A DNA stretch of 37,184 bases from NCBI GenBank assembly GCA_045615505.1, contig JAZLEZ010000024.1, forward strand, positions 1 through 37,184, read 5' to 3'. The position numbers and the translations under genes were made by a program. Source of the stretch: JAZLEZ01 sp045615505. GTDB lineage: Bacteria; Spirochaetota; Spirochaetia; Sphaerochaetales; Sphaerochaetaceae. Positions 7,282 to 14,619 of the stretch are shown one piece after another. The notes under the pieces were generated by a model, which was not told where the DNA came from, did not search any database, and was given only the letters and a program-made list of their open reading frames with translations. How positions within the stretch are numbered: position 1 is the stretch's first letter; each line of letters opens with the position of its first letter.

Positions 7282-8454
7282 ATGCCGTCGTTAGTTCTTC
7301 TAAGTTTTTTTGTCTATTCTGTAGGACACAATATCTTCGGGGTCCTTGCAAATAATATCATTCAAAGCCTCGGAATTTCCCTGTCTTCGGCAGGATTGAT
7401 TCAGAGTACACTTCAGGCGGGTGCCTTGTGTGCTATGATTCTCGCTCCACTGGCACTGAAAAAACTCAGTAATCGGACCATTCTCAAATGTGGACAGACT
7501 CTTGACTTAATCGGACTTTTGCTGTTGTTTTTCGTAAATTCAAGTAAATTGATTTATCTTTTTTTCGCTCTGATCGGAATGGGCGGATTTTTCATAGATT
7601 CAGGTTCAAATGCTTATATTTCGGAGAAGTTTGCGTCCAGAAAAAATACTCTCATTCCCCTATTGCATTTTTCCTTCAGCGTAGGAGCACTTAGCTGCGG
7701 ATATCTTGTCTTGCCTTTTAAATCAAACGAAAGTTGGAGATTTGGATATCTCTGTACCGGTGTTTTAATGCTTGCTCTTTTTATTTCGGGTTTTTTGATT
7801 AAATCAAGAGACAATTCAAAGAACGGGGAATCAGCTGAAGTCAAACAGATTGAAACCGCACCTGTAAAGACCATCCTCTGCGACAGAGTTTTCATGAGAT
7901 ATTGTCTGGTAATAGTGTTCTACATGACCAGTCAGCAAATATGTTCAAATTGGCTCCCGCTTTTCATAGAAAAAGAGTTCAATGCTTCAAATACACTTGT
8001 TGCTTCCACAACCATGAGTTTCTGGGTCGGAATTGCAATTCTGAGATTTCTGTCACCGTTTTTGCTGAAAAACAAAAATCTGACTGCTCTGAAAATTTCT
8101 TCGTGGGGACTTTTGGTATCACTCTTCTCAATAACAGGATTACTGATTTCCGATAATGTTTATTCGGCATTGGTATGTGCAGCAATCTGCGGATTGGGAT
8201 CCGGAGCAACAATCCCTTTGTTTATAGTCGAAACAACGGAGTGGTATCCGGGAAACACAGGTTTTATTTCAACATTCTACCTTATGTGCGGAACCGTAGG
8301 AAGAGCTGTATTTACTTATCTTGTAGCGGTACTCGGAGAAGAATTCGGCATAAAACCGGCTCTGGGAATAATTCCTATTTTGCTGCTTGCTTCAACTCTT
8401 ATGTCTTTCAGCGTAATGAATTCGCGAAAAGCAAAGACACCTCTGGACAGATAA
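7282..8454 (+). CDS. MFS transporter, substrate unknown
   Basis: The 390-residue protein is almost entirely hydrophobic, with about twelve predicted membrane helices split around a charged central loop (SRDNSKNGESAEVKQIETA, near residue 180). This is the layout of major facilitator permeases. Glycine-rich segments such as IGMGGFFIDSGSNAYISE and ICGLGSGATIPLF are in keeping with sugar-type members related to FucP, but the substrate is not identifiable. ATG 7282 is chosen over a TTG two codons upstream; the ribosome site is weak. It lies 50 bases behind lysR and 100 bases before the inositol transporter. It ends in a 14-bp tandem duplication that repeats the last codons and the stop. Confidence 0.8.
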   Translation: MPSLVLLSFFVYSVGHNIFGVLANNIIQSLGISLSSAGLIQSTLQAGALCAMILAPLALKKLSNRTILKCGQTLDLIGLLLLFFVNSSKLIYLFFALIGMGGFFIDSGSNAYISEKFASRKNTLIPLLHFSFSVGALSCGYLVLPFKSNESWRFGYLCTGVLMLALFISGFLIKSRDNSKNGESAEVKQIETAPVKTILCDRVFMRYCLVIVFYMTSQQICSNWLPLFIEKEFNASNTLVASTTMSFWVGIAILRFLSPFLLKNKNLTALKISSWGLLVSLFSITGLLISDNVYSALVCAAICGLGSGATIPLFIVETTEWYPGNTGFISTFYLMCGTVGRAVFTYLVAVLGEEFGIKPALGIIPILLLASTLMSFSVMNSRKAKTPLDR

Positions 8455-8468
8455 CTCTGGACAGATAA
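8441..8468. repeat. 14-bp perfect tandem duplication across the MFS stop codon
   Basis: CTCTGGACAGATAA occurs at 8441-8454 and again immediately at 8455-8468. The first copy contains the TAA stop of the MFS gene, and the second is non-coding. This is the signature of a slippage or end-joining duplication event. Confidence 0.9.
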
Positions 8469-8479
8469 GATATTTTATT

Positions 8480-8508
8480 TTGACTTCCTTCTTAATATAG
8501 GATAGAAT
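8480..8508 (+). promoter_or_regulatory. promoter of the inositol transporter operon
   Basis: TTGACT (8480-8485) and TAGAAT (8503-8508) are separated by 17 bases. The predicted start (~8515) is at the edge of the palindrome described next, and 42 bases before the binding-protein ATG. Confidence 0.65.
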
Positions 8509-8538
8509 AATTAGCAACATACGTATGTATGACTAATT
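8509..8538. promoter_or_regulatory. operator-like nested palindrome at the transporter start site
   Basis: ACATACGTATGT (8517-8528) is a perfect 12-bp palindrome. It is flanked by AATTAG (8509-8514) and CTAATT (8533-8538), which are also reverse complements. Its position directly after the -10 box is typical of a repressor operator. No inositol repressor gene (IolR or a LacI type) is present in the window. Confidence 0.55.
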
Positions 8539-8556
8539 TCTTTCGGAGGAAAAATT

Positions 8557-9486
8557 ATGAAGAAAATTTTAACGGTTTTTCTGATTGCAATTCTTGCTTG
8601 CTCATGCATTTTTGCTAATGGCGCACAGGAAAAGAAGGATGATCAGGTTGAAATCGCAGTCGTTCTCAAGACACTCGCATCAGAGTACTGGGGATATGTA
8701 AAAGACGGTTGTGACAAAGCAGCTGCAGAACTCGGAGTCAAGGTTACAGTAGTCGGTCCTGGCGCTGAATCAGATATTGAAGGTCAGGTTGCTATGATTG
8801 AACAGCAGATCGGTGCCGGTTGTGATGCTATCGTTTGTGCACCAAACGATGCAGGTGCTGCAAAGGCTGCTCTTAAGGCTGCTATTGATCAGGGGATTCC
8901 TGTACTTGCTGTTGATACAGAAGTCGGAATCGACGGTGAAACATGTTTCGTAGGTACAATGAACGACATTGCTGCTAAGCAGGGTGGTGAATGGGCTGCA
9001 AAACAGGTTAAGAAAGGAGCTAATGCTGTAGTTATTTACGGTCAGGAAGGTGATAACACATCCAACCTCAGAAGATCCGGTTACGAAGCTGCTTGTAAAG
9101 AAAACGGAATCAATGTTCTCGCAGCTCTTTCAGGACAGAACACAACAGACGGCGCAACAAAGACAATGGAAGACCTTCTCAGTGCATATCCTGGACAGAT
9201 TGATGTAGTATTCTGCCACAACGATGACACAGCTATCGGTGCAATGAATGCATGCAAGTCAGCCGGTGTTAAGGATATCGTTATTGTTGGTTTTGACGGC
9301 AATGCTTCAGCTATTGACCTCATCAAGGCCGGCGATCTTGTCAAAGCAACAGTTGCTCAGCAGCCTACAGAAATGGGTTATCAGGTTGTCAAGAATGCTT
9401 ATAAGGCAATCAAGGGCGAAAAAGTTGAAAGAACAGTTGCAGCTGATGTTGTTATCATTGATGCAACAAACTGCAAAAACTATTGA
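8557..9486 (+). CDS. CUT2-type sugar/inositol ABC transporter substrate-binding protein
   Basis: The 309-residue protein has an export signal (MKKILTVFLIAILACSCIFA), then a type I periplasmic binding fold (EIAVVLKTLASEYWGYVKDG, AIVCAPNDAGAAKAALKAA, GIPVLAVDTEV, VVFCHNDDTAIGAMNA, IVIVGFDGN). This is the ribose/galactose/inositol group. Cysteines at 15 and 17 allow lipoprotein processing, while cleavage after CIFA before NGAQEKK is also plausible, so the anchoring mode is open. A strong ribosome site (GGAGGA, 8545-8550) precedes the ATG. The iol genes downstream suggest that myo-inositol or a related cyclitol is the ligand; that is inferred from context. A strong hairpin after the stop may raise its level relative to the other subunits. 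Confidence 0.88.
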   Translation: MKKILTVFLIAILACSCIFANGAQEKKDDQVEIAVVLKTLASEYWGYVKDGCDKAAAELGVKVTVVGPGAESDIEGQVAMIEQQIGAGCDAIVCAPNDAGAAKAALKAAIDQGIPVLAVDTEVGIDGETCFVGTMNDIAAKQGGEWAAKQVKKGANAVVIYGQEGDNTSNLRRSGYEAACKENGINVLAALSGQNTTDGATKTMEDLLSAYPGQIDVVFCHNDDTAIGAMNACKSAGVKDIVIVGFDGNASAIDLIKAGDLVKATVAQQPTEMGYQVVKNAYKAIKGEKVERTVAADVVIIDATNCKNY

Positions 9487-9505
9487 TTCGGTTTAATCAA
9501 TCATA

Positions 9506-9535
9506 AATTGGCGACAGCAAAAGCTGTCGCCAATT
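9506..9535. terminator. intra-operon hairpin after the binding-protein gene
   Basis: AATTGGCGACAGC (9506-9518) and GCTGTCGCCAATT (9523-9535) form a perfect 13-bp stem with an AAAA loop. It is followed by CTTAAAG rather than a long T tract, so it is more likely an mRNA 3'-end stabiliser or partial terminator than a full stop. Such hairpins commonly allow excess binding protein over ATPase and permease. Confidence 0.7.
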
Positions 9536-9570
9536 CTTAAAGAAAGGACAAAAGTTCGTAAGGGGCTTTC

Positions 9571-11073
9571 ATGAGTGAATACGTAGTCGAACTTAAGAAC
9601 ATAACAAAGAAATTTCCGGGTGTAGTTGCTATGAGAAATATGCACATCGCAATCAAGCCGGGTGAAATACATGGATTAATCGGGGAAAACGGAGCCGGAA
9701 AATCAACTTTGATTAAGGTTCTCACAGGAGTCCACACACCTGAAGAAGGAGAAATCTTCGTGTGCGGAGAAAAGAAAGTTTTCAAAAATCCCGTACAGTC
9801 CAGAGAAGCCGGAATTTCTTGTGTTTATCAGGAACTCAATATAGTACGACAGCTTCCTGTCGTGGATAATGTTTTTATGGGTAAAACAATCTCAAAAGGT
9901 GTTTTACTTGATTATCCTAAAATGAAAGAAATTGCTGCAGAAGCATTGAGGAATCTGGGTCATCCCGAAATAGATGTCTCAAAGGAATGCGGGAAACTCG
10001 GTGTCGGTCAGCAGCAGATGGTAGAAATTGCAAAAGCTACAACAAGTGATGCAAAGCTTATTATCATGGACGAACCTACTTCTTCTTTGGGAAAAGAAGA
10101 AATTGCACAGTTGATGAAAGCTTGCCGTCTCCTGAAATCCAAAGGCATTGCAATTCTGTTTGTATCACACAAACTTGAAGAACTGTTCGAGCTGTGTGAC
10201 CGTGTAACAGTAATGCGTGACGGTGAATGGATTTGCACGGAGAACATCACTGATCTGGATAACGAAAAGTTAATCAACGCCATGGTCGGAAGAACATTGG
10301 ATAACCTTTATCCTAAAGAATTCGGCCAGAAAGGAGATGTTTGGCTTGAATGTAAACATCTCTTCGAGCCGGGTGTTGTAAAAGATGTATCTTTCAAAGC
10401 GCACGCCGGAGAAATTACCGGTTTTGCAGGTCTTGTAGGTGCAGGACGAACTGAAACAATGCGTGCTTTGTTCGGTGCTGATAAATTGGAAAGCGGTGAA
10501 ATCTATGTCAAGGGGCAGAAAATCAATATCAAAAAACCTAAAGATGCCATTAAACATGGAATAGCTTTCCTTACGGAAGACAGAAAGGGACAGGGACTTG
10601 TTCTATCCCTTCCTATCGGAACAAACATGATTCTTTCCAATATGGTCGGTTTCAGTAAGGGACCTTTTCTGGATGACAAAACCATAGAAGAAGCCAATAA
10701 CAATATGGTTCATTCCCTCAAAATCAAGCTTACTACCCTTGAGGAGCCTGTATCTCAGCTTTCAGGCGGAAATCAGCAGAAAGTTGTTATAGGAAAATGG
10801 ATGAATTGTGATTGTGATATTTATATCTTTGACGAACCTACCAGAGGTATTGATGTAGGTGCAAAGATTGAAGTTTACAAACTGATGAACGAACTGGTAA
10901 AACAGGGAAAGTGTGTTATCATGGTTTCTTCTGAATTACCTGAAATCCTTGCTATGAGTGACCATGTTGTTGTAATGCGTGAAGGTAAAGTTACAGCAGA
11001 TATGGACAGAAACAGCAAACACTTTAATTCTGAAGATATTATGAAGGCGGCTTGGGGAGGAGCGTTGGACTAA
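9571..11073 (+). CDS. sugar ABC transporter ATPase, two fused nucleotide-binding domains
   Basis: This 500-residue cytoplasmic ATPase has the RbsA/MglA architecture. The first domain has Walker A GENGAGKST (39-47), signature LGVGQQQMVEIAKA and Walker B LIIMDEPTSSL. The second has a degenerate P-loop (GLVGAGRTE), a full signature LSGGNQQKVVIGKW and Walker B IYIFDEPTRGIDVG. This asymmetry is normal for the family. It energises uptake with the adjacent permease and binding protein. Translation starts at ATG 9571, preceded by AAGGGG. Its stop TAA overlaps the permease ATG. Confidence 0.93.
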   Translation: MSEYVVELKNITKKFPGVVAMRNMHIAIKPGEIHGLIGENGAGKSTLIKVLTGVHTPEEGEIFVCGEKKVFKNPVQSREAGISCVYQELNIVRQLPVVDNVFMGKTISKGVLLDYPKMKEIAAEALRNLGHPEIDVSKECGKLGVGQQQMVEIAKATTSDAKLIIMDEPTSSLGKEEIAQLMKACRLLKSKGIAILFVSHKLEELFELCDRVTVMRDGEWICTENITDLDNEKLINAMVGRTLDNLYPKEFGQKGDVWLECKHLFEPGVVKDVSFKAHAGEITGFAGLVGAGRTETMRALFGADKLESGEIYVKGQKINIKKPKDAIKHGIAFLTEDRKGQGLVLSLPIGTNMILSNMVGFSKGPFLDDKTIEEANNNMVHSLKIKLTTLEEPVSQLSGGNQQKVVIGKWMNCDCDIYIFDEPTRGIDVGAKIEVYKLMNELVKQGKCVIMVSSELPEILAMSDHVVVMREGKVTADMDRNSKHFNSEDIMKAAWGGALD

Positions 11074-12107
11074 TGGATGAGACTAAGAAAAAAACCTTAA
11101 AAACTATTTTGCAGAAAATGGGATCTTTAATTGCCCTTATGATTCTTATCATTATATTCTGCATTACTTTGCCGGATAAATTCCCTCGTATCGGAAATGT
11201 CATGAACATTCTCAAGCAGGCTGCGATCAACTGTTTGATTTCTTCAGGTATGCTGTGTGCTCTCATTACAGCCGGTATTGACCTCTCCGTAGGTTCAAAC
11301 TGCGTTCTCTGCACATGTACAATCGGTGTACTGATGCAGAAATTCGGTATTACAAACGGATTCATCCTTGTAATGGCAGGTCTGCTTGTAAGTACACTCG
11401 GCGGATTCCTCAACGGTGTTCTTCTCACGCGTCTTGAACTTCCGCACCCGTTCGTTTCAACAATGGGTACAAAGAATATTCTGTTGGGTCTTGCACTTGT
11501 AATCACAGGATCAAAATCCATCAGTTTCACAAACCGCGGTGTCGATAACATTATGTGGATAGGAAGTGCATCATTGTTCCAGACAAAGGATGCTGCGGGT
11601 AAAGTTCTGTTCCCGGGCATTCCGGTTTCATTCATACTGGTTCTGATTGTATTTGCCCTGTTCGATATCTTCCTTAAGAAGACCAGACTCGGAAGACAGA
11701 TTTACTGTGTAGGAGGAAACCCTGAAGCTGCCAGACTTTCAGGTATTCCTTCAAAAGATGTTCTCACATTTGTTTACACTCTTTCCGGTTTTATGGCAGG
11801 ACTTGCCGGTGTTATCTGTGTAGGAAGACTTGCTTCTGCAAATGCAAACGCAGGTATGACATACGATAATGATGCAATTGCTGCATGTATTATCGGAGGT
11901 GCTTCATTCACCGGTGGAAAAGGAACAATCTGGGGAACTCTTGTAGGTGCTCTTCTCATGGCAGTTATCAGAAACGGTCTTAACCTTCTCGGTGCTCAGA
12001 ACAGTGTCCAGTATGTTGTTATCGGTGTTGTCATCGTTGCAGCAGTTACTGTTGATGTTGTCAGAAACAAACTTGAAGCCAAAGCAAATAAGAACGCTGC
12101 TAAATAA
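11073..12107 (+). CDS. sugar ABC transporter permease
   Basis: The 344-residue membrane protein matches the RbsC/BPD_transp_2 permease family of CUT2 transporters. It has roughly eight to ten hydrophobic segments and the family stretches ITAGIDLSVGSNCVL, LPHPFVSTMGT, GRQIYCVGGNPEAARLSGI and IGGASFTGGKGTIWGTLVGA. ATG 11073 overlaps the ATPase stop (TAATG) and is preceded at some distance by GGGGAGG, so coupled translation is likely. The longer in-frame version beginning at 11052 would only add residues lying inside the ATPase gene. With the two genes before it, it completes a canonical importer. Confidence 0.92.
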   Translation: MDETKKKTLKTILQKMGSLIALMILIIIFCITLPDKFPRIGNVMNILKQAAINCLISSGMLCALITAGIDLSVGSNCVLCTCTIGVLMQKFGITNGFILVMAGLLVSTLGGFLNGVLLTRLELPHPFVSTMGTKNILLGLALVITGSKSISFTNRGVDNIMWIGSASLFQTKDAAGKVLFPGIPVSFILVLIVFALFDIFLKKTRLGRQIYCVGGNPEAARLSGIPSKDVLTFVYTLSGFMAGLAGVICVGRLASANANAGMTYDNDAIAACIIGGASFTGGKGTIWGTLVGALLMAVIRNGLNLLGAQNSVQYVVIGVVIVAAVTVDVVRNKLEAKANKNAAK

Positions 12108-12126
12108 GCATAGTGATGTCTTACTT

Positions 12127-12158
12127 AATAGCAGTGCAGAAATGTACTGCTATTTTTT
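12127..12158 (+). terminator. intrinsic terminator after the transporter genes
   Basis: AATAGCAGT (12127-12135) pairs with ACTGCTATT (12146-12154), and a run of six T (12153-12158) follows. A second, weaker hairpin (AAAATCAACT 12171-12180 with AGCTGATTTT 12201-12210, 9 of 10 paired) precedes another T-rich run. Together they should reduce read-through from the transporter into the catabolic genes. Confidence 0.7.
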
Positions 12159-12212
12159 CAGAAACATAACAAAATCAACTGTTTTAATACAGCCGGGAAA
12201 AGCTGATTTTAT

Positions 12213-12241
12213 TGCTTTTTAACAACATAAATGAATATAAT
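12213..12241 (+). promoter_or_regulatory. putative second promoter, catabolic genes
   Basis: A perfect TATAAT (12236-12241) lies 17 bases downstream of a weaker -35 (TTGCTT, 12213-12218). The predicted start near 12248 is just ahead of GGAGGT (12255-12260) and the ATG at 12269. It would let the catabolic genes be expressed separately from the transporter. Confidence 0.5.
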
Positions 12242-12268
12242 ATTTTGTGAGTTTGGAGGTATTTTACC

Positions 12269-13336
12269 ATGAAAAAAATTAGAGTCGGAGTTGCCGGATA
12301 CGGCACAATCGGTCAGAGACTTGCTGATGGTGTTGCACTTCAGGAAGATATGGAACTTGTAGGAATTGCAGACCTTGCTCCTACACTTGCACTCAGAGCT
12401 CTCAGAGAAAACGATATGATTGGCGCAAACAATGTGAAGTACAATCTTTATCTCGTTGACGGTGCAGACAAATCATCATTTGAGGCTTGCGATATCCCTG
12501 TTGCAGGTACCTTTGAAGATCTTTGCAAAAATGTTGATATCATGCTTGATTCCGCACCCGGCGGAGTCGGAGCTTCAAATAAAGAAAAATACTACGAACC
12601 GCTTGGTGTAAAAGCCATTTTTCAGGGCGGAGAAAAGAACTCCGTTGCGGATGTTTTCTTCCACGGTTACGCAAACTATGAAAAGGGTGTCGGAAAGAAC
12701 TATCTTAAACTGACAAGCTGTAACACAACAGGACTTATCAGAACTGTTGATTGTCTTGACAGAGCAATCGGCATTGAAAAAGTTGCCATCACAATTATCA
12801 GGCGTGTAGCAGATCCGGGTGATTACCACAGAGGTCTTACGAATGCACTTCAGCTGGACAAGGCTCCTAGCCATCAGGCTGTTGATCTTATGACGATTAT
12901 GCCTCATGTCAATGCAACCGGTATTCTTGTACATACTCCTGTAACACACGGACATATCATTACCGTAGTTGCATCAGCAAAAGACGGAAAGAAAATCACA
13001 AAGGAAATGGCTCTTGAAGCATTCAAAAAGCATCCGAGAATCCGTGTTGTCAGTATTGATGAAGGATTTAAAGGAAATGCTTCCCTCTTCAAGTACGCAA
13101 GAGATCTCGGGAACAGACGCGGTGACATGTATGAAATCGGACTTTGGGAAGATTCAATTGTTGAAAGCGGAAACGATATCATGTATGCAATCAACATTCC
13201 TCAGGAATCAGTGACAATTCCTGAAACAATGGACGCTATCCGTGCTTCTATGGGAATGCAGCTTACAAGAGAAGAAGGAACAAGCACTACGAACAAGTAC
13301 CTCGGAATCGGTAAGTTCAAGAAATTTTCAAAATAA
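12269..13336 (+). CDS. archaeal-type (type II) glyceraldehyde-3-phosphate dehydrogenase homologue
   Basis: The 355-residue protein is a type II GAPDH homologue, the class typical of archaea rather than the usual bacterial GapA. It has a Rossmann start GVAGYGTIGQRLAD (7-20) and the catalytic motif SCNTTGL with the nucleophile at Cys151. Known members form an acyl phosphate from an aldehyde with NAD(P) and phosphate. Asp35 at the end of the second strand (VGIAD), where archaeal enzymes often have a lysine region for NADP, suggests NAD. The archaeal SHHGPD segment reads SHQAVD here (201-206), and the SFN element before the active site is replaced by FFHGYANY. It heads the catabolic block, 9 bases before a Pgk homologue. 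The true substrate may differ from glyceraldehyde-3-phosphate. Confidence 0.8.
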   Translation: MKKIRVGVAGYGTIGQRLADGVALQEDMELVGIADLAPTLALRALRENDMIGANNVKYNLYLVDGADKSSFEACDIPVAGTFEDLCKNVDIMLDSAPGGVGASNKEKYYEPLGVKAIFQGGEKNSVADVFFHGYANYEKGVGKNYLKLTSCNTTGLIRTVDCLDRAIGIEKVAITIIRRVADPGDYHRGLTNALQLDKAPSHQAVDLMTIMPHVNATGILVHTPVTHGHIITVVASAKDGKKITKEMALEAFKKHPRIRVVSIDEGFKGNASLFKYARDLGNRRGDMYEIGLWEDSIVESGNDIMYAINIPQESVTIPETMDAIRASMGMQLTREEGTSTTNKYLGIGKFKKFSK

Positions 13337-13345
13337 GAGAAAAAA

Positions 13346-14611
13346 ATGAGATTTGGTATCTGTACTCTAGATGAGTTTGATGTAAAAGGAAAAACGGTAA
13401 TCTGCAGAGTTGATATGAATCAACCTGTTGATAAAGCAAATGATACACTGAAAAGCACGCAGAGAATCGAAGCCTGTGCAGTTACTGTCAAAGAATTGGC
13501 AGAAAAAGGTGCAAAGGTTGTTCTTCTTGCTCATCAGGGCAGTGATATTGAATACAAAAACTTTTATTGCACAAGACCTCATGCCAAAGTCCTTTCCGGA
13601 TGTATCGGGCGTGAGGTCAAGTGGATTGATGATGTGACAGGACCTACTGCAAGAAAGATGATTTCGGAGTTGAAGAACGGAGAAGTACTTCTTCTTGACA
13701 ATGTAAGATTCTGCAGTGAGGAACAGACTCTATTTGAAACAAAACTCTGTCTTTCACATCAACAGCAGGCACAAACGGAAGTAGTTAAAAAACTTGCTCC
13801 GCTTGCGGATATGTATGTTTGCGACGCATTTGCTGCAGCTCATAGAGATCAGCCTTCCCTATGCGGTTTTGAGCAGGTTCTTCCATCTGCAATGGGCAGA
13901 CTCTTTGAAGAAGAATACTGCGTTGTTTCCCAGCTCATGGAAGCTCCCGAAAAGCCTTGCGTATTCGTATTGGGAGGAGCCAAAATCTCAGACGCATTCA
14001 TTATGATGTCAACCGTTCTTGAAAAAGGTGCAGCAGATAAAATCCTGACAGGAGGTCTTGTAGGAAATATTCTGCTCATTGCAAAAGGATTTGATATCGG
14101 TAAGGGAAGCCTTGATTTCATCATGAAATCCAACTACGGAGAATTCATAGAAACAGCAAAGGAACTTCTCAAAAAACATTCTGATAAACTTGTACTGCCT
14201 CTTGATGTTGCCTGGGTTGCAAATGGAGTGCGCCATGAAGCCGAGCTCGAAGCAGTTCCGGCCGACATAGGTGCGGTGGATGTTGGTTTAAAAACTATCA
14301 AGCTTTACGAAGACATCATCAAAAACCAATCAAAAACCGTATTTGTAAACGGACCTATGGGAGTCTTTGAAGAAGTTTCGTCTGAAAATGGAACAAAGGC
14401 TGTTTTTGAAGCACTGGCAGAGACAGATGCTTATACGGTAGTCGGTGGCGGCGATTCCGTTACAGCTGCAAAGAAGTATAATGTTTCAGATAAAATCGGC
14501 TATGTATGCACCGGCGGCGGAGCTCTTGTCAGGTTCCTTACAGGTGAAGAATTGCCTGTAGTAAAGGCTCTTCGTCAAGCTGCAACGACATTCGGTTCTG
14601 ACAAAAAATAA
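13346..14611 (+). CDS. archaeal-type phosphoglycerate kinase homologue
   Basis: The 421-residue protein follows the archaeal branch of phosphoglycerate kinases, which transfer phosphate between an acyl phosphate and ADP. Visible motifs are RVDMNQPVD (21-29), LLDNVRF (117-122), AAHRDQPSLCGF, VLGGAKISDAF, VFVNGPMGVFEE and VVGGGDSV. Most of the basic patch that holds 3-phosphoglycerate is present: Arg21, Arg40, His63, Arg121 and Arg167. The arginine of the usual HxGR/HQGRPG loop is Ser66 (LAHQGSDIEYKNF). The partner dehydrogenase also has altered motifs, so the pair may act on a different aldehyde/acid. If the substrate is the usual one, it would turn triose phosphate from inositol into 3-phosphoglycerate and ATP. 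Confidence 0.8.
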   Translation: MRFGICTLDEFDVKGKTVICRVDMNQPVDKANDTLKSTQRIEACAVTVKELAEKGAKVVLLAHQGSDIEYKNFYCTRPHAKVLSGCIGREVKWIDDVTGPTARKMISELKNGEVLLLDNVRFCSEEQTLFETKLCLSHQQQAQTEVVKKLAPLADMYVCDAFAAAHRDQPSLCGFEQVLPSAMGRLFEEEYCVVSQLMEAPEKPCVFVLGGAKISDAFIMMSTVLEKGAADKILTGGLVGNILLIAKGFDIGKGSLDFIMKSNYGEFIETAKELLKKHSDKLVLPLDVAWVANGVRHEAELEAVPADIGAVDVGLKTIKLYEDIIKNQSKTVFVNGPMGVFEEVSSENGTKAVFEALAETDAYTVVGGGDSVTAAKKYNVSDKIGYVCTGGGALVRFLTGEELPVVKALRQAATTFGSDKK

Positions 14612-14619
14612 GGTGAGTT

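Noticed and set aside
9506..9535. Full transcription terminator between binding-protein and ATPase genes
   Set aside because: The stem is strong but lacks a T tract, and the ATPase has no obvious promoter of its own in the 36 bases that follow.
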